From positions 28,519,314 through 28,583,313 of the forward strand of contig CM019691.1 in assembly GCA_009760885.1 (NCBI GenBank): a DNA stretch of 64,000 nucleotides, written 5' to 3'. Positions 29,082 to 41,167 of the stretch are shown piece by piece; the first letter of the stretch is position 1; each line of letters starts with the position of its first letter. This DNA is from Achatina immaculata. Lineage: Eukaryota; Mollusca; Gastropoda; Stylommatophora; Achatinidae. A program made the position numbers and the translations under genes. The notes under the pieces are model-generated. The model saw only the letters and a list, made by a program, of their open reading frames with translations. It was not told where the DNA came from and ran no database searches.

Positions 29082-30289
29082 AAACCTCAACGCACAAACC
29101 TGCCATTTAAAAACAATTTGTTTAAAATGGATAAGTGTTGTGTGCGTGTTTTGAGGGAAAAGAAAAACCACATATATTAATTTACAGAAATCTGGCAACA
29201 TTCCCAGAATTGATATAAAAAGCCCATAAAAACTGTCACATACATTCTGCCTTCCAGATGCTTGTCACACATCTCATCACTCACAAGTAATAGCTGAAAA
29301 ATAAATGAAAATGTCAAAAATATTTATTTTTAAAAAAAAAATAACTGGCCTCCTTCTGAGACAGGTGTAAAACTTGCACAACACTGGTCATTTTGTGTTT
29401 ATTAACTGGTTAAAAAAAAAAAATCACATCTAAGATCAGCACAGGACATGTGAAAGCTAAAAAAAAAAAAAGACTTTCAGCAGCAATCACTCATGTGTGT
29501 GTGTATATATATATATATACTACACAGCTTCCTGATGCGGCAGTAGGTCTTCTCACTGCAAGTCCATGGTTCAACTCAACAGTCATCATCTTCATATTTT
29601 TCTTTCTCCCATCCCTGAAGTCCTTTGTCCACTATTTTTCCAAGGTTAATCATACATGCTGTGCTCTAACACTTTTATTGTTACATGGTTTTCACTTTTT
29701 AAAAAAAAAATCTGTAGCTTATATTTCTAGATGTGTTGTATATATTCAAACTAAGCACACATTTCAATGTAACTCGCTATAGCAGGAACATTTATGTTGA
29801 AGATGTATAAAATATTAATGGGGAAATTAAACTTGTGAGAAATAAAGCATTTATATATTGGCTATTTAAATATTGTAAATACAAGGTTAACTATGGTTAC
29901 TGCAGGTTCATACATCAGCTTACATTAAATGCTTTGCACAGTCACATTTGAAAAAGAACAAAATGTTAAGTTATATTTTTATGGTTGAACAAAATGTCGA
30001 CACAGACCATATGTCTCCTGAAGTAGCACTGGTATAAGGGGACCACATCAAGTTAATCTGAAGATCACAGAAATGCCACTGAATGTAATTTTATAAGTTG
30101 AAACTTTATATTTTTCTTTATGTTGAAGTGTTTGAGTCTTATTGTCATGTCCATATTTTTTTTCCACTCCATAAACTTAAGTAAAGTTTAAGTCTTTAAA
30201 TTGCACAAAGCCCATCAAATTATGTAGAAATATTTTTTTCTTGCAGTTAATTTAATATTACTTATTTAAATCCCAACTAATTATAAATT

Positions 30290-30525
30290 ACGCTGGTTGG
30301 GTCGTTTAGAAGGAATGGGAAGAGAACAAGTGAAAATGATGTATGTATAAGAGATGAAGGAAACAAGACCAGGAGGTAGACCAAGACGGAGATGAAAAGA
30401 CAACATAGAAGAGAGGATACAAAGGAAACTGGTGTCACCAACTGGAGAGAGAAGATTAGGAACTGAGGCAAACTTTATCTGCAGCAATGAGCCTTAATGG
30501 CTTGGAAAGCTGCTGAAGAAGAAGA
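30290..30525 (+). mobile_element. LINE 3' stub with (GAA) tail (family R2)
   Basis: It is about 85-90 percent similar by eye to 28650-28950 over GAATGGGAAGAGAACAAG, AGACGGAGATGAAAAGACAA, CTGGTGTCACCAACTGGAGA and CAGCAATGAGCCTTAATGGC, ending GCTGAAGAAGAAGAAG. Confidence 0.75.
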
Positions 30526-32280
30526 AGTAACTTAGTATGATGTGGAAGATGGGAATTTTTATCAAAAGAAACTTACTCTGATAAACACTGACTTGTGTAA
30601 ACAAGGGTATGGCTCATACAGGAAATGTTTTCTGCATATGCTACATGATTACATCTAATTGCACTGAATTTACCAGAACATCTACATGACTCTCTTGGTT
30701 CTCAGCTTTATCAAATCTGTCACCCTTTGTGGTCATGTCTTCCAAAAAAAAAAACTGAATACCCAGTAACAAGAACGACAACTCTGATGGTTATCACTGG
30801 GAAAATTCAGTGCCATCTTGGACAATGCTGGAATCAGAGTTCCGATTTGACCCCCTAAATATAGCGCTTAGGACAATGAAAAATATTCAGAGATGAGCAC
30901 AAAATGCTGTCACAGGCTCAAGCACTTCAGTGTGCATGGTCTCATTTGAAGTGAATGTCAAGGACAAACAAAAAAAAAAAAGCCAAAGCTATGTACATTT
31001 TTTTTTAAAATGCCCAGAAAATCAGCTGAATATGGACAAACAAAAAACAATTTAAGAGAAAAATGATTTTCACACAAGATGCATCTATATTCTGTGCAAT
31101 GATGAACCCCAAGGAAGGTAGCGTGAAATGGAAACAAAAAATGTGCAATACTTCTGTTAAAATACACTGTAAATCATTTTTACTTCAATATGTGGCATGA
31201 ACAAACTTTGTGCTCCGTTTGCTTTGATAAGAATTAGAAGTCAACAGTTTTATCTCATCTGAATCTTACAAACCTCCAAACTATTTTTCCAAGGTTTTTT
31301 TTCATGATCTGCGTTTTTTTTTAAAAAAAATATATATATATATAAAATTAAACATGACAAAAAACAATTTCCCAAAGAGAAAGAATAAAGTACAAGACAT
31401 CAGCTCTTGCAAGATGTAGGAGGCAAAGTTTTTCATAAAGCCAGTGAGCTTACATGGAAAAATTAAAAACTATGGTAATCATAGAAATGGAGTTGGGAAA
31501 AGTAATTTAAAACCATGAGTAGTTCTTATCTCAGTCTTGAAAAAAACTGACCATTGCAATAATTTTTCCCATACATATATTTTAGTAAACTTCATGAAAA
31601 GAGTTCCAAATACAGGAAATATTTACTCTGAAAACCATGAATTCCACGCACTTCACATAACCGTGGAATGTGTTACAATGCACAAACAGTTAATTATTTA
31701 ACGTTAACCAGTACATCTGTTGAAATTTGAATTAGTTATCTTTTATTTAAAAGAAAATCTACAAGAATTATATCAATGTACAGCTAAGACTAAAGACCAA
31801 TTACCACAGACATAAACCCCATGGGAAGCCTTGTATTAAGAGAAAGTTATTCTAGGATACATGTAACAACTAAAACAAATTAGGAAAGTTGATGAGCTAG
31901 TGACTAGTGATAAAAACTGTGTTGAATAACATGGATAGAAAATGGCTACCACTGAAGTCATCTTGCAGAAAAGGACAGAAAACAGCTACTGTAAAGATTT
32001 TCTTGCCAAAATGAACAGAAAATAAATGACTACTAAAAAGGTGTTCTTGCCAGTCTATTACCAGTTTACAGCTATTCTGACAGAGAAAAAAAGAAAGAAA
32101 ACATACATAAATATACACATAAGACATGCGTTTGAGATACAAAGCACAAAAAAACCCTTCAGTGTCGGAATGAAAGAGAGACCCAAAAAAAAAAAAAAAA
32201 CATGGGAGGATAAAAGAACAATAAAGTAAAATGATGAATCCAAGAAACTGAAAAAAAAAATGGAAATAATCCCACATAAA

Positions 32281-32430
32281 TTTTTTTTTTTGAGACAACG
32301 AAAACAACAGGCTGTGACCCGGTGGTACTGCAAACCGGGTCCACCTGTAACGAGATGCGGACCTTACCCCTGGCAGTCAATGTGCAGGGTGGCCTCAAAC
32401 ACCTCGTTGGTTCCAAAATAACAAAGTGTA
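32281..32430 (-). mobile_element. SINE body, 5'-incomplete copy of the U2-headed family
   Basis: The minus strand reads AATGCC-like body, GGTGGACCCGGTTTGCAGTA, CCACCGGGTCAC and CTGTTGTTTTCGTTGTC, then an A-tail, matching the neighbouring copy at 32451-32691. The U2-like head is absent, and the left limit of similarity (near 32412) is uncertain. Confidence 0.75.
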
Positions 32431-32450
32431 CATTCTACAGAGCGCAGAAC

Positions 32451-32691
32451 TTTTTTTTTTTTTTTTAGGACAACGAAAACAACAGGCCGTGACCCGGTGG
32501 TACTGCAAACCGGGTCCACCCGTAACGAGATGTGGACCATACCCCCGGCATTCAATGTGCAGGGCAGGCCTCGGGCATCTCGTTTAGTTAAAAAATAATG
32601 ACGCTTTTGTTTAACCAAAGGGCATGTTGATCAGGGTACCTGCTAAGAGGACACTTTGACCTCAGCCACTTTGATCTTAGCCAAAAGGCCG
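32451..32691 (-). mobile_element. SINE with a U2 snRNA-derived head
   Basis: On the minus strand it begins TCGGCCTTTTGGCTAAGATC, identical to the 5' region of U2 snRNA, followed by an unrelated body and a 16-base A-tail. It is bounded by a 14 bp target duplication with one mismatch: ACAGAGCGCAGAAC (32437-32450) and ACAGAGTGCAGAAC (32692-32705). This is a retroposed unit, not a functional U2 gene: the branch-recognition and Sm regions of U2 are missing. The insertion landed in sequence next to an older copy of the same body. Confidence 0.88.
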
Positions 32692-35581
32692 ACAGAGTGC
32701 AGAACTACACTTTGAACGGCCTTAGTGAAGACTACACTTAGAGAAAATTTTTCTATGAACATTCTTTAAATTTCCCTGTGCTTAAGAAAGTGAGAAGGCA
32801 CTGTCAGTGTATATCAGATATGTTCATATCATCTAGCATTACAATCATCCCTGCTACACATTTTAACAAGACCACAGAACATGTAGAAAAAGACAGGCAA
32901 CTTAACAAATATGTGCATAAATTTGAGGCACAGAAAAATATTTCAAGACTCTTCATGTGCTAAGCCCATCTCTTTGTTGACATCGCAATCAAATCAGATT
33001 TATCTCCCTTATAAAGACCACTTTCCTTCTCAGACTTTGCTCATTCCTACAGTTTTTCTCTCTTGACAAGGAGCATGTAGCTGACCTGCTTTCTCACACC
33101 AATGACGCTCACAATGACCACATCCTATACTGCCTGCTCATCTTCAAATCAAAGTACAGCTAAGCTTGATACATACACTTCATCCTGGTCAGACAGCTCC
33201 ACATCTAAAATGAATACACAAAGAAGCAATAACTATCTGAAATGTCAAGACGTGCATTCACCTTCTGTGATGTCAAAATATGCATCAACTTATGATAAGA
33301 ATTCAGATGAGTAACTCTTATCCAATTAATACTCCCAAGTTACTTTTGCTAAATGGCAATAAATGCAGCAATTACACTCTAAAACACTTGTAAACGAAAT
33401 TACAGCTCTAATGAGTCTGAAACTCCAGTACATGCAGGACAATGATTCTGAGCTCAACATAATGCCTTAACCAAAAAAAAAAAGTAAGCCTATACATACA
33501 TTTATAATGCCATACTTTATTCTGTACAAAACATACACATATTATAAAATACAAAGCTGAAACTGGAAGAACAGTTTCTTTTAGCATTGCAGCAAGTATA
33601 CCACATTACTTAACCTTAAAAACAACAAAATCTTACATTTAATTACACATTAAATTAATATAAAGCAAACAATGTTAGCATACTCTGTAACAATGGATAG
33701 AGGTGATATGTAATATGTTAGCATTTTCAAAAATCTAATTAATACTCCCAAGCACTGTTCAAATATTAAGACAATAATAAACATAAGCCCTGTTCAAATA
33801 CTAAGGCAATAATAACACAAGCCCTGTGGAGTGTAAAAAAAAGCAACAATCAAAAATTTACATCAGTCACTGAAATCTGATACTTTCTTTAATCCACATA
33901 AATGCAGGTCACTGAAAGTTATTCTGTATAAAATATGTAAGTTATTCCCAAAACATGAATCGGGCACAGGATTTATACTCCTGTTCACACGGATGCAACT
34001 TGACAATCTAGATTCACACAGACAACCATAATCAAAGCCCAGTTAATTTTGAACAAGTGAGTCTGCTTAAGCATTCAATGCAATTGCTCAAAAATAATAA
34101 AAATCACAAAATATTATCTCCTAAATAAATAAAAATCTTCTACCTCTTTTTTTCTATTTCTGAAAAAAAAGAGAGAGAGAGAGAAAAAAACCCCATGCAA
34201 ATTAAAAAGAACAAACAAAATCAGACCACTGTGAGCATCGGCATGGATTTTCTACAAAGTTCAATAAACAGCAACCAAGAAGCATGCTACAGAAAAACAA
34301 AGCCAAAAATAATTCAACCAATGATACGCAAACTCCCACCATCACTATTAAACTATGAATCCACGAAATAATAAAAGCAGGTTATAGAACGGTATTTTAC
34401 AAAATTCACAGCCCAGTTACACACAGAACAGAATGTCATTGGCTACATAAAGCCATGAGAGACAAGCATATTTTTTTAAAATGTCAAAATATGAACAGCA
34501 TTTTGCTTAGTAAACGATCTCACTCATGCATTAATGCAAAAACTAAAAGAAGGCAATCAATTAAAGAATAATAAGGATTCTCAAGAATATTTGCCTAAGG
34601 TGGCTTACTTCTGTTCCAAATTGCTGCAACACATGAATAACTTTAAAGCATTTTGAAATTAAACTGCAAATTCCAAATATAAAAATGAAGCTACAGAGAT
34701 TATATTTTGATGGTACAGAAGAATATTTTTATAAATGCCCTTACATCCTTCCTGTGCCATTAAACGTCACATATGGCTCATATGGTAGTTCGCCAAATTT
34801 TCCTGTTTTTGGCGAGTTTTTCAACCCCATCAAGGGATTTTATGCCTAATAATTTGGCCTCTCTTTTAACAATGTCCTCTTTAAAGTTTTACATGGTTGA
34901 TATCTTTTACTTTGGCCTGTTGTGCTCTACCTGACAGCTAAAGTATAAAAGATACTTCTAATTTACTCTGCACTTAAGTTCATGGAATGACAGTTCAACC
35001 AACTTTCAGATATCTTATTTCTCCTACCCCACATGAAGAAAATAAATTAAATGAGTGAACTTCTGCAACTCACTGTAAGACTTCATGAGCGATAAATACA
35101 CTCTATGCACAAATCTGATTGGCCCAGGTATAGGCAAATTTTAATAAGGAAAAAAAAATGTCAATTTCTTACATATAAATTCACAAAAACTTTCTAACTA
35201 ACGAACCAAAATTTGTGTTGAAATCTATGGTCAATGAGTAAGATATCTAGGTCTGGTCTTTAAAGTTCATAATATGAGAAATTGAGACTACTTAATTATA
35301 AAATAAAGCTAGTTATACAGCAGTGGAAAGCAAAGATTTCTACTTATAGTATAGGAAAAAGAAAAAAAAAAAAGGAACCAAAGACTACTACTAACAGTAC
35401 AGAAAGAAACTTTTACTTGTTATACAGAAAAACTGTTAAAGACTTACTGGCTGTACTGAAAAATTCAGGTTTCCTATGCACAGACATCAAGCTGCTCATA
35501 GCAGTTCATAAAATTCATCCATTCATGCAAAGATATCCATCTAAAAACTGGGTTTTTTAAAAAATATAGAATACTGAAAGG

Positions 35582-36960
35582 CCTTACTTTGAACATCAAA
35601 AAGACAAACTATGGTTATATCTAAGAAACAGAATCCACCAGCATGCAGTACAAAATTAACTCTTTCCGTGCGTATGGTCGATATATCGACACCGGAAGTG
35701 TCCCTAAGCTACCCTATGGTCGATATAGTGACATTGTTTCAATAAAACAACCAGTGTAACATTTAGATTGTACATATTTTGTCCGAGATTCCAGTGACAC
35801 TTTCAAAATGGAGAATGCGTGCCTAGTTATGAGCGATGTCGAGCGAGAACAAGGACGCGAAGTATGGAAATTTTTCAATTTTTGACGATGTAGATAGGGG
35901 TATGGACATAGCCTATGGCCACCCCGCTGCTCTTGAATGTTTTCTAAGTAGATCTAGACATATTTAGATGATTGGAGGAGTAGTTAGGAGGTTAGTTCAG
36001 AATTCATTCAGCGAGAATGCAATACGGATTCACAATACGAGATCGACAAGTAGATCTACACGTCTCAGATGGTAAGTAGGGGTAAGTAGTGCGAATCTAG
36101 ACATAGCCGATGGTGAGCTGGCCACAATCAGTGTCTAAAAACATCACATTACTTCTTTTTTCCTAAAAAACTCTGCATTTATGAAATTTTCATTCATTTA
36201 GCTATACTTTGAAACATATTAAGTATTTGGAAGTACATGGATCTACTGTTTTCCATTCCATTTTACAACTAGACCCCCTTACAGACAAGACCCACGTTTT
36301 TACTCCCGCACCCCAAGACACGTCCGTGTTTCTTCCTCCAGCACGGAAAGAGACGGAACTATTCTAAAGCAGGTGCAGAAATTCAAATACCTTGGAGCAG
36401 TAATAACTACAGATGGGAAATGCAGAACAGAAATTAGGAACACAATAGGCCAAGCAAAGACTGCATTTCAGAGAATGACAAACATATTAGCCAACACATC
36501 CTTATCAATGAATGTTAGAAAACGAGTCCTAAAATGCTATATTGAACCTATCTTGTTATACGGAAGTGAATCATGGACAATAGGCAAGTCTTCACAAAAA
36601 TCATTGGAAGCAGCAGAAATGTAGTTTATTAGATGAATGTTGCGAATCTCATGGACAGCAAAAATAATTAATGAAGAATGTATGAGAAGAGCTGGAGAGA
36701 GAAAAAAATCTTGTCAAAAAGATAAGAGAAGGACAATGTACTTTCATAGGACATGCAATGAGAAGAGGGGGCATTGAAAATATAACAATAGGAAAAACAG
36801 AAGGAAGAAGATCAAGAGGAAGCCAAGAGAAATGATACTGGACAGTCTGACGGGATGGTGTGAGAGGAGATCACCAACTGAACTGATGGCCTGCATGAAG
36901 GATCATGTACTCTGGAGAAGCATAATAGCCAAAGTCAGTCGGCACGGCACCTGATGATGA
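35582..36960 (+). mobile_element. 5'-truncated RTE 3' end, split by a MITE
   Basis: It is bounded by the identical 15 bp TAGAATACTGAAAGG at 35567-35581 and 36961-36975 and ends in a (TGA)3 tail, as RTE/BovB elements often do. The reading begins TLNIKKT and MVISKKQNPPACSTKL before the MITE and resumes GTILKQVQKFKYLGAVITTD after it, then NVRKRVLKCYIEPILLYGSE, with stops further on. Confidence 0.92.
35656..36352 (-). mobile_element. TTAA-flanked MITE, copy C, inside an RTE
   Basis: The left TTAA at 35656-35659 is followed by CTCTTTCCGTGCGTATGGTC. The right end is GCACGGAAAGAG at 36341-36352, but the right TTAA is lost. It is oriented opposite to copy D and shares its blocks (TTCAATTTTTGACGATGTAG, ACATAGCCTATGGCCACCCC). 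The RTE frame reads straight across if the MITE is removed. Confidence 0.9.
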
Positions 36961-38587
36961 TAGAATACTGAAAGGTGATTTTTTTTTTCCCCTAAGTCAA
37001 TACTGAGAAGACAATAGAAAGTTTATAAAAAAAAAAGATGATTATGCATATATCATGATCACCATGGCAACTGTTCAGTGTCAGCAGCAAATACTAACTA
37101 ATAACTGTCGTCCTCTCCTGGCCCTTAGCTAGCGCTGTTCCAAAACTTTTTTCATTTAATTAGCTCTGATTCTGCTTTATTTTTGCCTAACCACAGCTGG
37201 AGAGAACAGATGTGGATGTGTGGGTGTTTGGGGAGCCACTGCTTCAGACAAATTAAGTTTGAGGTTAAAAATGTTCGTAAATAATTGGGTTTTTTTTTTC
37301 ATGATTCATTTTTTTTAAAAATAAATTTTATACCAAGTACTGAATGCATGAAAACAGCAAAAACTCAAATGAGTAATTTATCACAGATTCTCCAAATCTG
37401 AACACAAAAAAAAAAAAATATAGTAAATATGGCGTCAATAATTAAAGTAAAATTTGAAGCAACTAAATTAAAGTGAGACATGAAAAGTCCCTCATAAACC
37501 CTTATAACCACTTAAAAAAAAAATTATAGTAACCTATTAAAACAGTTACACATCTAAAAAAGACCATTTATAAAAGGAATATTAGAACATGAAAGAACTA
37601 TCATGCTGAAGTGAGGCTACTGGCCTAGTTAAGAAAAAAAACATTGTAGACGTGGCTAAACTGAAATGCAAATTGTGGTTTTAAGGGATTTGCTTCTGGC
37701 TAGCAGTATTTTACATTTACTTAACAATCAAAGCTTTTAGTCCAAAACACACAAAAAAACTAGTTAATTTCAAATGCATTTTAAGAAGACAATTTGGCCT
37801 TTGGCCTTGTAAACTACTTTTAACCTTGTAAAGTTATTGTGTTCAGTGAAGTAAAAGTTATGCAAATTACACTTTTCACATATGATAAATTATATACATC
37901 ACATCAAGCAGTAGCACAGAAGTTGCTTTTCAAAGTTCAGAACTGGTACCTTCAACCACAGTTACAAACTGGCAAATCACTGACTGCATGCTTATTTTGT
38001 AGCATTACGTCACTGATACAATATTGGCTGGAAAATGAATATCATCAAACTAAACAAGATAATAACAACATCTTAAAATAATTGCTATAAACATGGCTCC
38101 ATATAACTCACAAATATATCAAACAAGCTTATTTTTTCAAATCAGAAATTACAAATACAGAAATAAAATTTAAATTAAAAAAAAACCTCAAAAGTGTAAC
38201 AGATCAAGCAAAACAAAGTAGTAAAATAACTTGTGATGACACTTTGATGTTTTCACATTACTTTATTTTATCACATTACATCACGTTTTAGATTATATCC
38301 AGCCCCAATGACAGCATGTATATCTAATCTTAATAAATGCAAAAATTAATCTGAAAAAAAAAAAAAAGACTAGGATTTCTAAATTTAGTTATTCTAGAAA
38401 ATAAAACCTATATAATAACTAAATAAATTTCAGAAATAGAAATATAAAAAGTAAAAATTATACATAAAGCAGATATAAAACTGGTTATTAAGTGTTAACT
38501 TTGTTTATTTCAGCATGTATGTTAACAACACAGATGGAACCTTGGATTCAACAGCAGAATCTCTGCAGTCAGACTTCCATTTTACAT

Positions 38588-39120
38588 GCTGCTGTAGCAT
38601 TGTCCTTCAAAAATCTTGAGAACATGGAACTAAAAAGTTATAAGCACAAAAACCAAGTTAAGATTATTCAGTTCAAATGTGATATCCACCCTCATTTATG
38701 CATGTGAAAGCTGGAAATCAACTAAAGAAATAAACAAGAAATTAGACTATTTTGAAAGCAAATGCCTCAGGAAAATACTTGGTATAAAGTGGAACAAATT
38801 CAAGAACAACGCAGAGATAAGACAGATGAGCAAACAACAACCTGTCTCATAGGTGATCAGAAAAAGAAAATGGACATATGTAGGCCATGTGATGAGAAAA
38901 AACAATCAGAGAATACCAAAACAAGCTATCAAGTGGAGCACAACAGGCAGAAGAAAAAGAGGTCGACCACATGAAACTCTAAAGAGGACATTGTTAAGAG
39001 AAGCCAGTTTAGTGGGCATAACATCTCTTGAGGTTGAAAGACTCGCCAAGAACAGGAAAACTTGGCAAACAACTATGCGAGCCCTATGTGACATTTAACG
39101 GCACGGGAAGGATGTAAGAT
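38588..39120 (+). mobile_element. RTE-like LINE 3' stub (same family as 51637-53590)
   Basis: It encodes FKNLENMELKSYKHKNQVK and [20 protein letters not shown] in broken frames, then VIRKRKWTYVGHVMRKNNQR and [20 protein letters not shown] to RALCDI and a stop, followed by CGGCACGGGAAGGATGTAAG. It is nearly identical to the tail of the element at 51637-53590. Confidence 0.88.
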
Positions 39121-39892
39121 GTAGTAAAGTGTATGTGTTACACATACTGATTGACTCTGCAACAGTTCATGCTGTTCATGAAATCAGAAACTAGGCAAGG
39201 ATATTCTAATATCTACCTTGTCTGGAATGTGTATCTAATTAACTAATTACTGTAACCACCATCTGGATTTGATGAGTGATTTTAACATTTATCTAGTACT
39301 TGGGTTGGCCCTTGAAGGCAACAAATTCTATATTTAACATAGGATTACAAAATTTCTAAATCTTCTTCCTTAGTTTCTCATAGCTCTGCTACAGAATACA
39401 ATCCAAAAACTGTAATTAAAAGACTTCAATGTCTGAAACACAGAATAAATATATTTACAGACGGATCACAGCAATAAAGCTTGCTCCAAACATTTTTATC
39501 TCCGACTGTCAACATTTTAGTATTAGTTGCTTTCTCTTACAACAGTGATGTTTCTTAACTGGCAATCTTAGGCCACTACTGATGCCGAACAGCAAAACTC
39601 TAGGTGTAAAAAAAATATAATTTTAAATTGGTAGCATCATACACTAGCATTATGAGAAATAATGCTTCTGACCCAACTAATCCAAAAGCACTAGCTTTCA
39701 CTAGATATAATAAGCCCAAGCCTCTATGTTTCAAAAAAGGTGGAAAAAAAACTTTAAATTTCTAACTGTAATGTTAGAAATTCCAGCAGCGGCTCTCAAT
39801 TAATGTGTCAAACATAAAAAGATTTCAAGACTTTTTTTTCTCTTTCTAATTTTTCAGCTGAAAGCCTCACCTTTCAAACTGGCTTTCATAGT

Positions 39893-40250
39893 CAAATCAG
39901 ATCGGGGTCAAGACGCCCGATAAGATAATCAGCAACCCATAGCTGACATGTCAGCATCAGGGTTAGAGACCCATAGCTGACCAAGACTCTGTCCCACCTC
40001 TTCGTGGTACCCCCAGTAACAGGCACAGCCTGGCTAACGGGGCAGGGATCGCCACAGTCCCTATGGTTGAGGAGTCTGCTAAAGAAATATTGCACACCCC
40101 ATGCTTTTTAACTGTACTCTGGGAATGAAAAAGTAGCCGCCATAACCCGCTCCCACGCCGATGCAATGCTGTGCTTCAACATCTCTGCAGCATCGGCTGC
40201 AAAGAACAACAGCTCACAGTTACAGGGAGTTCATACAAGTACAAGTCAAA
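39893..40250 (+). repeat. dispersed repeat family D copy
   Basis: It has all the blocks listed for 16632-16985 in the same order, including CGGCTGCAAAGAACAACAGC and a final CATACAAGTACAAGT. The 34 bp segment expanded at 5000-5415 occurs here about 1.3 times. Confidence 0.82.
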
Positions 40251-40897
40251 TCAGAAGTATCATTTCATGCTCAGACCTACTTTCTCTTCTTCTTCCAGGT
40301 ATTAATGTCTTACTACTTCTTCCAGATTTTAATGTCAAATAAAACCCATGGCTAAACTACATACAATACCTGGCGGTTTTAAGATCAATGGTTTCACACA
40401 TAAAAAAAACAAAAAACACAACAAATATACTGGAGTTATGTCACAGGAGTAAATTATTAGTTTTATGCTGTATGTATGCATCATAACTCATTATTTCATG
40501 CATAGTTGCTCTTGCCGCATGCATTATAAGGCATTTATTGATAATATATTAAGAAATATATAAAGTATTCGTTGAATATTTCATATGATTGTGGTATGGC
40601 AGCACATTTTCAAATTTCTATATGGTCTATCTTGCAAAAATAATAGTTATAACCTATTTTCAAAGCTGTTACAATAATGAAAAAAAAAGCAGTGAACTAT
40701 TACAATGCATATTCTTTATGACAAAGAAAAAAAAATCTTTTTCAAACTCTACTGTCCTTCCAAAAATAATATAAATATATAAGATCATAATGTGGCTTTG
40801 GTAAAGTTTATTGGCTTCAGCTATGCCAAAAAGTATGTGTAAAATATAATGTGTATAGACTAAGAAGAGACTGTTACTACATTCAGCAACTGGAAGA

Positions 40898-41167
40898 TTA
40901 AGCCATGTGCTCTTTATCTTCAGTGTCTGGGCTGCTGGTGGTGTAAGAACATTCAGATCTCTCCTCTTCTGAGTCACCATCATCATGTACGTGGACAACC
41001 TGGCGTGGTGTCTCTGCGAAGCAATGAGGCAGGCCTGCAGGGGCTCGTGGACGTTTGCTCGGAGGAGCTTCACAGGCTGCATCCGAGGAAGAACGGCTGC
41101 GGTTGACCACTGGTTGTGGTTCAGGTTCAAGGCTTGAATGATGATCAACTGTTGCCTCATGGGGCAT
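40898..41167 (-). CDS. NT5C2: NT5C2 last coding exon, acidic tail and stop
   Basis: It begins [10 protein letters not shown] (human MPHESTVEH) and ends [12 protein letters not shown] with TAA at 40898-40900. The internal stretch has a basic SKRPR segment and an acidic [11 protein letters not shown] segment; vertebrate NT5C2 ends in a run of aspartate and glutamate. Acceptor CCAACAG. Confidence 0.93.
   Translation of the reverse strand: MPHEATVDHHSSLEPEPQPVVNRSRSSSDAACEAPPSKRPRAPAGLPHCFAETPRQVVHVHDDGDSEEERSECSYTTSSPDTEDKEHMA

Larger units (their letters stand above)
28000..40897 (-). other. A-rich region 3' of NT5C2 (possible long 3' UTR and flank)
   Basis: On the minus strand this lies downstream of the NT5C2 stop. 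No host exon is recognised. It holds two LINE 3' stubs (28650-28950, 30290-30525), U2-headed SINEs (32281-32691), a MITE-bearing RTE (35582-36960), another RTE stub (38588-39120) and a family D repeat (39893-40250). A minus-strand AATAAA followed closely by an A-run lies near 28500-28520, and another AATAAA near 40533. Stretches 31000-32280, 32710-35560 and 36980-38580 show nothing beyond AT-rich sequence and homopolymers. Confidence 0.4.

Noticed and set aside
29500..29600. tRNA gene or SINE from GGTTCAACTC
   Set aside because: Only a B-box-like phrase is present; no tRNA fold, tail or target duplication could be established.
32640..32691. A functional U2 snRNA gene
   Set aside because: Only about 21 bases of the U2 5' end are present. 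The rest of U2 is missing, and the unit has a poly-A tail and target duplication.
33102..33314. Serine/threonine-rich open frame
   Set aside because: Short, low complexity, no supporting signals.
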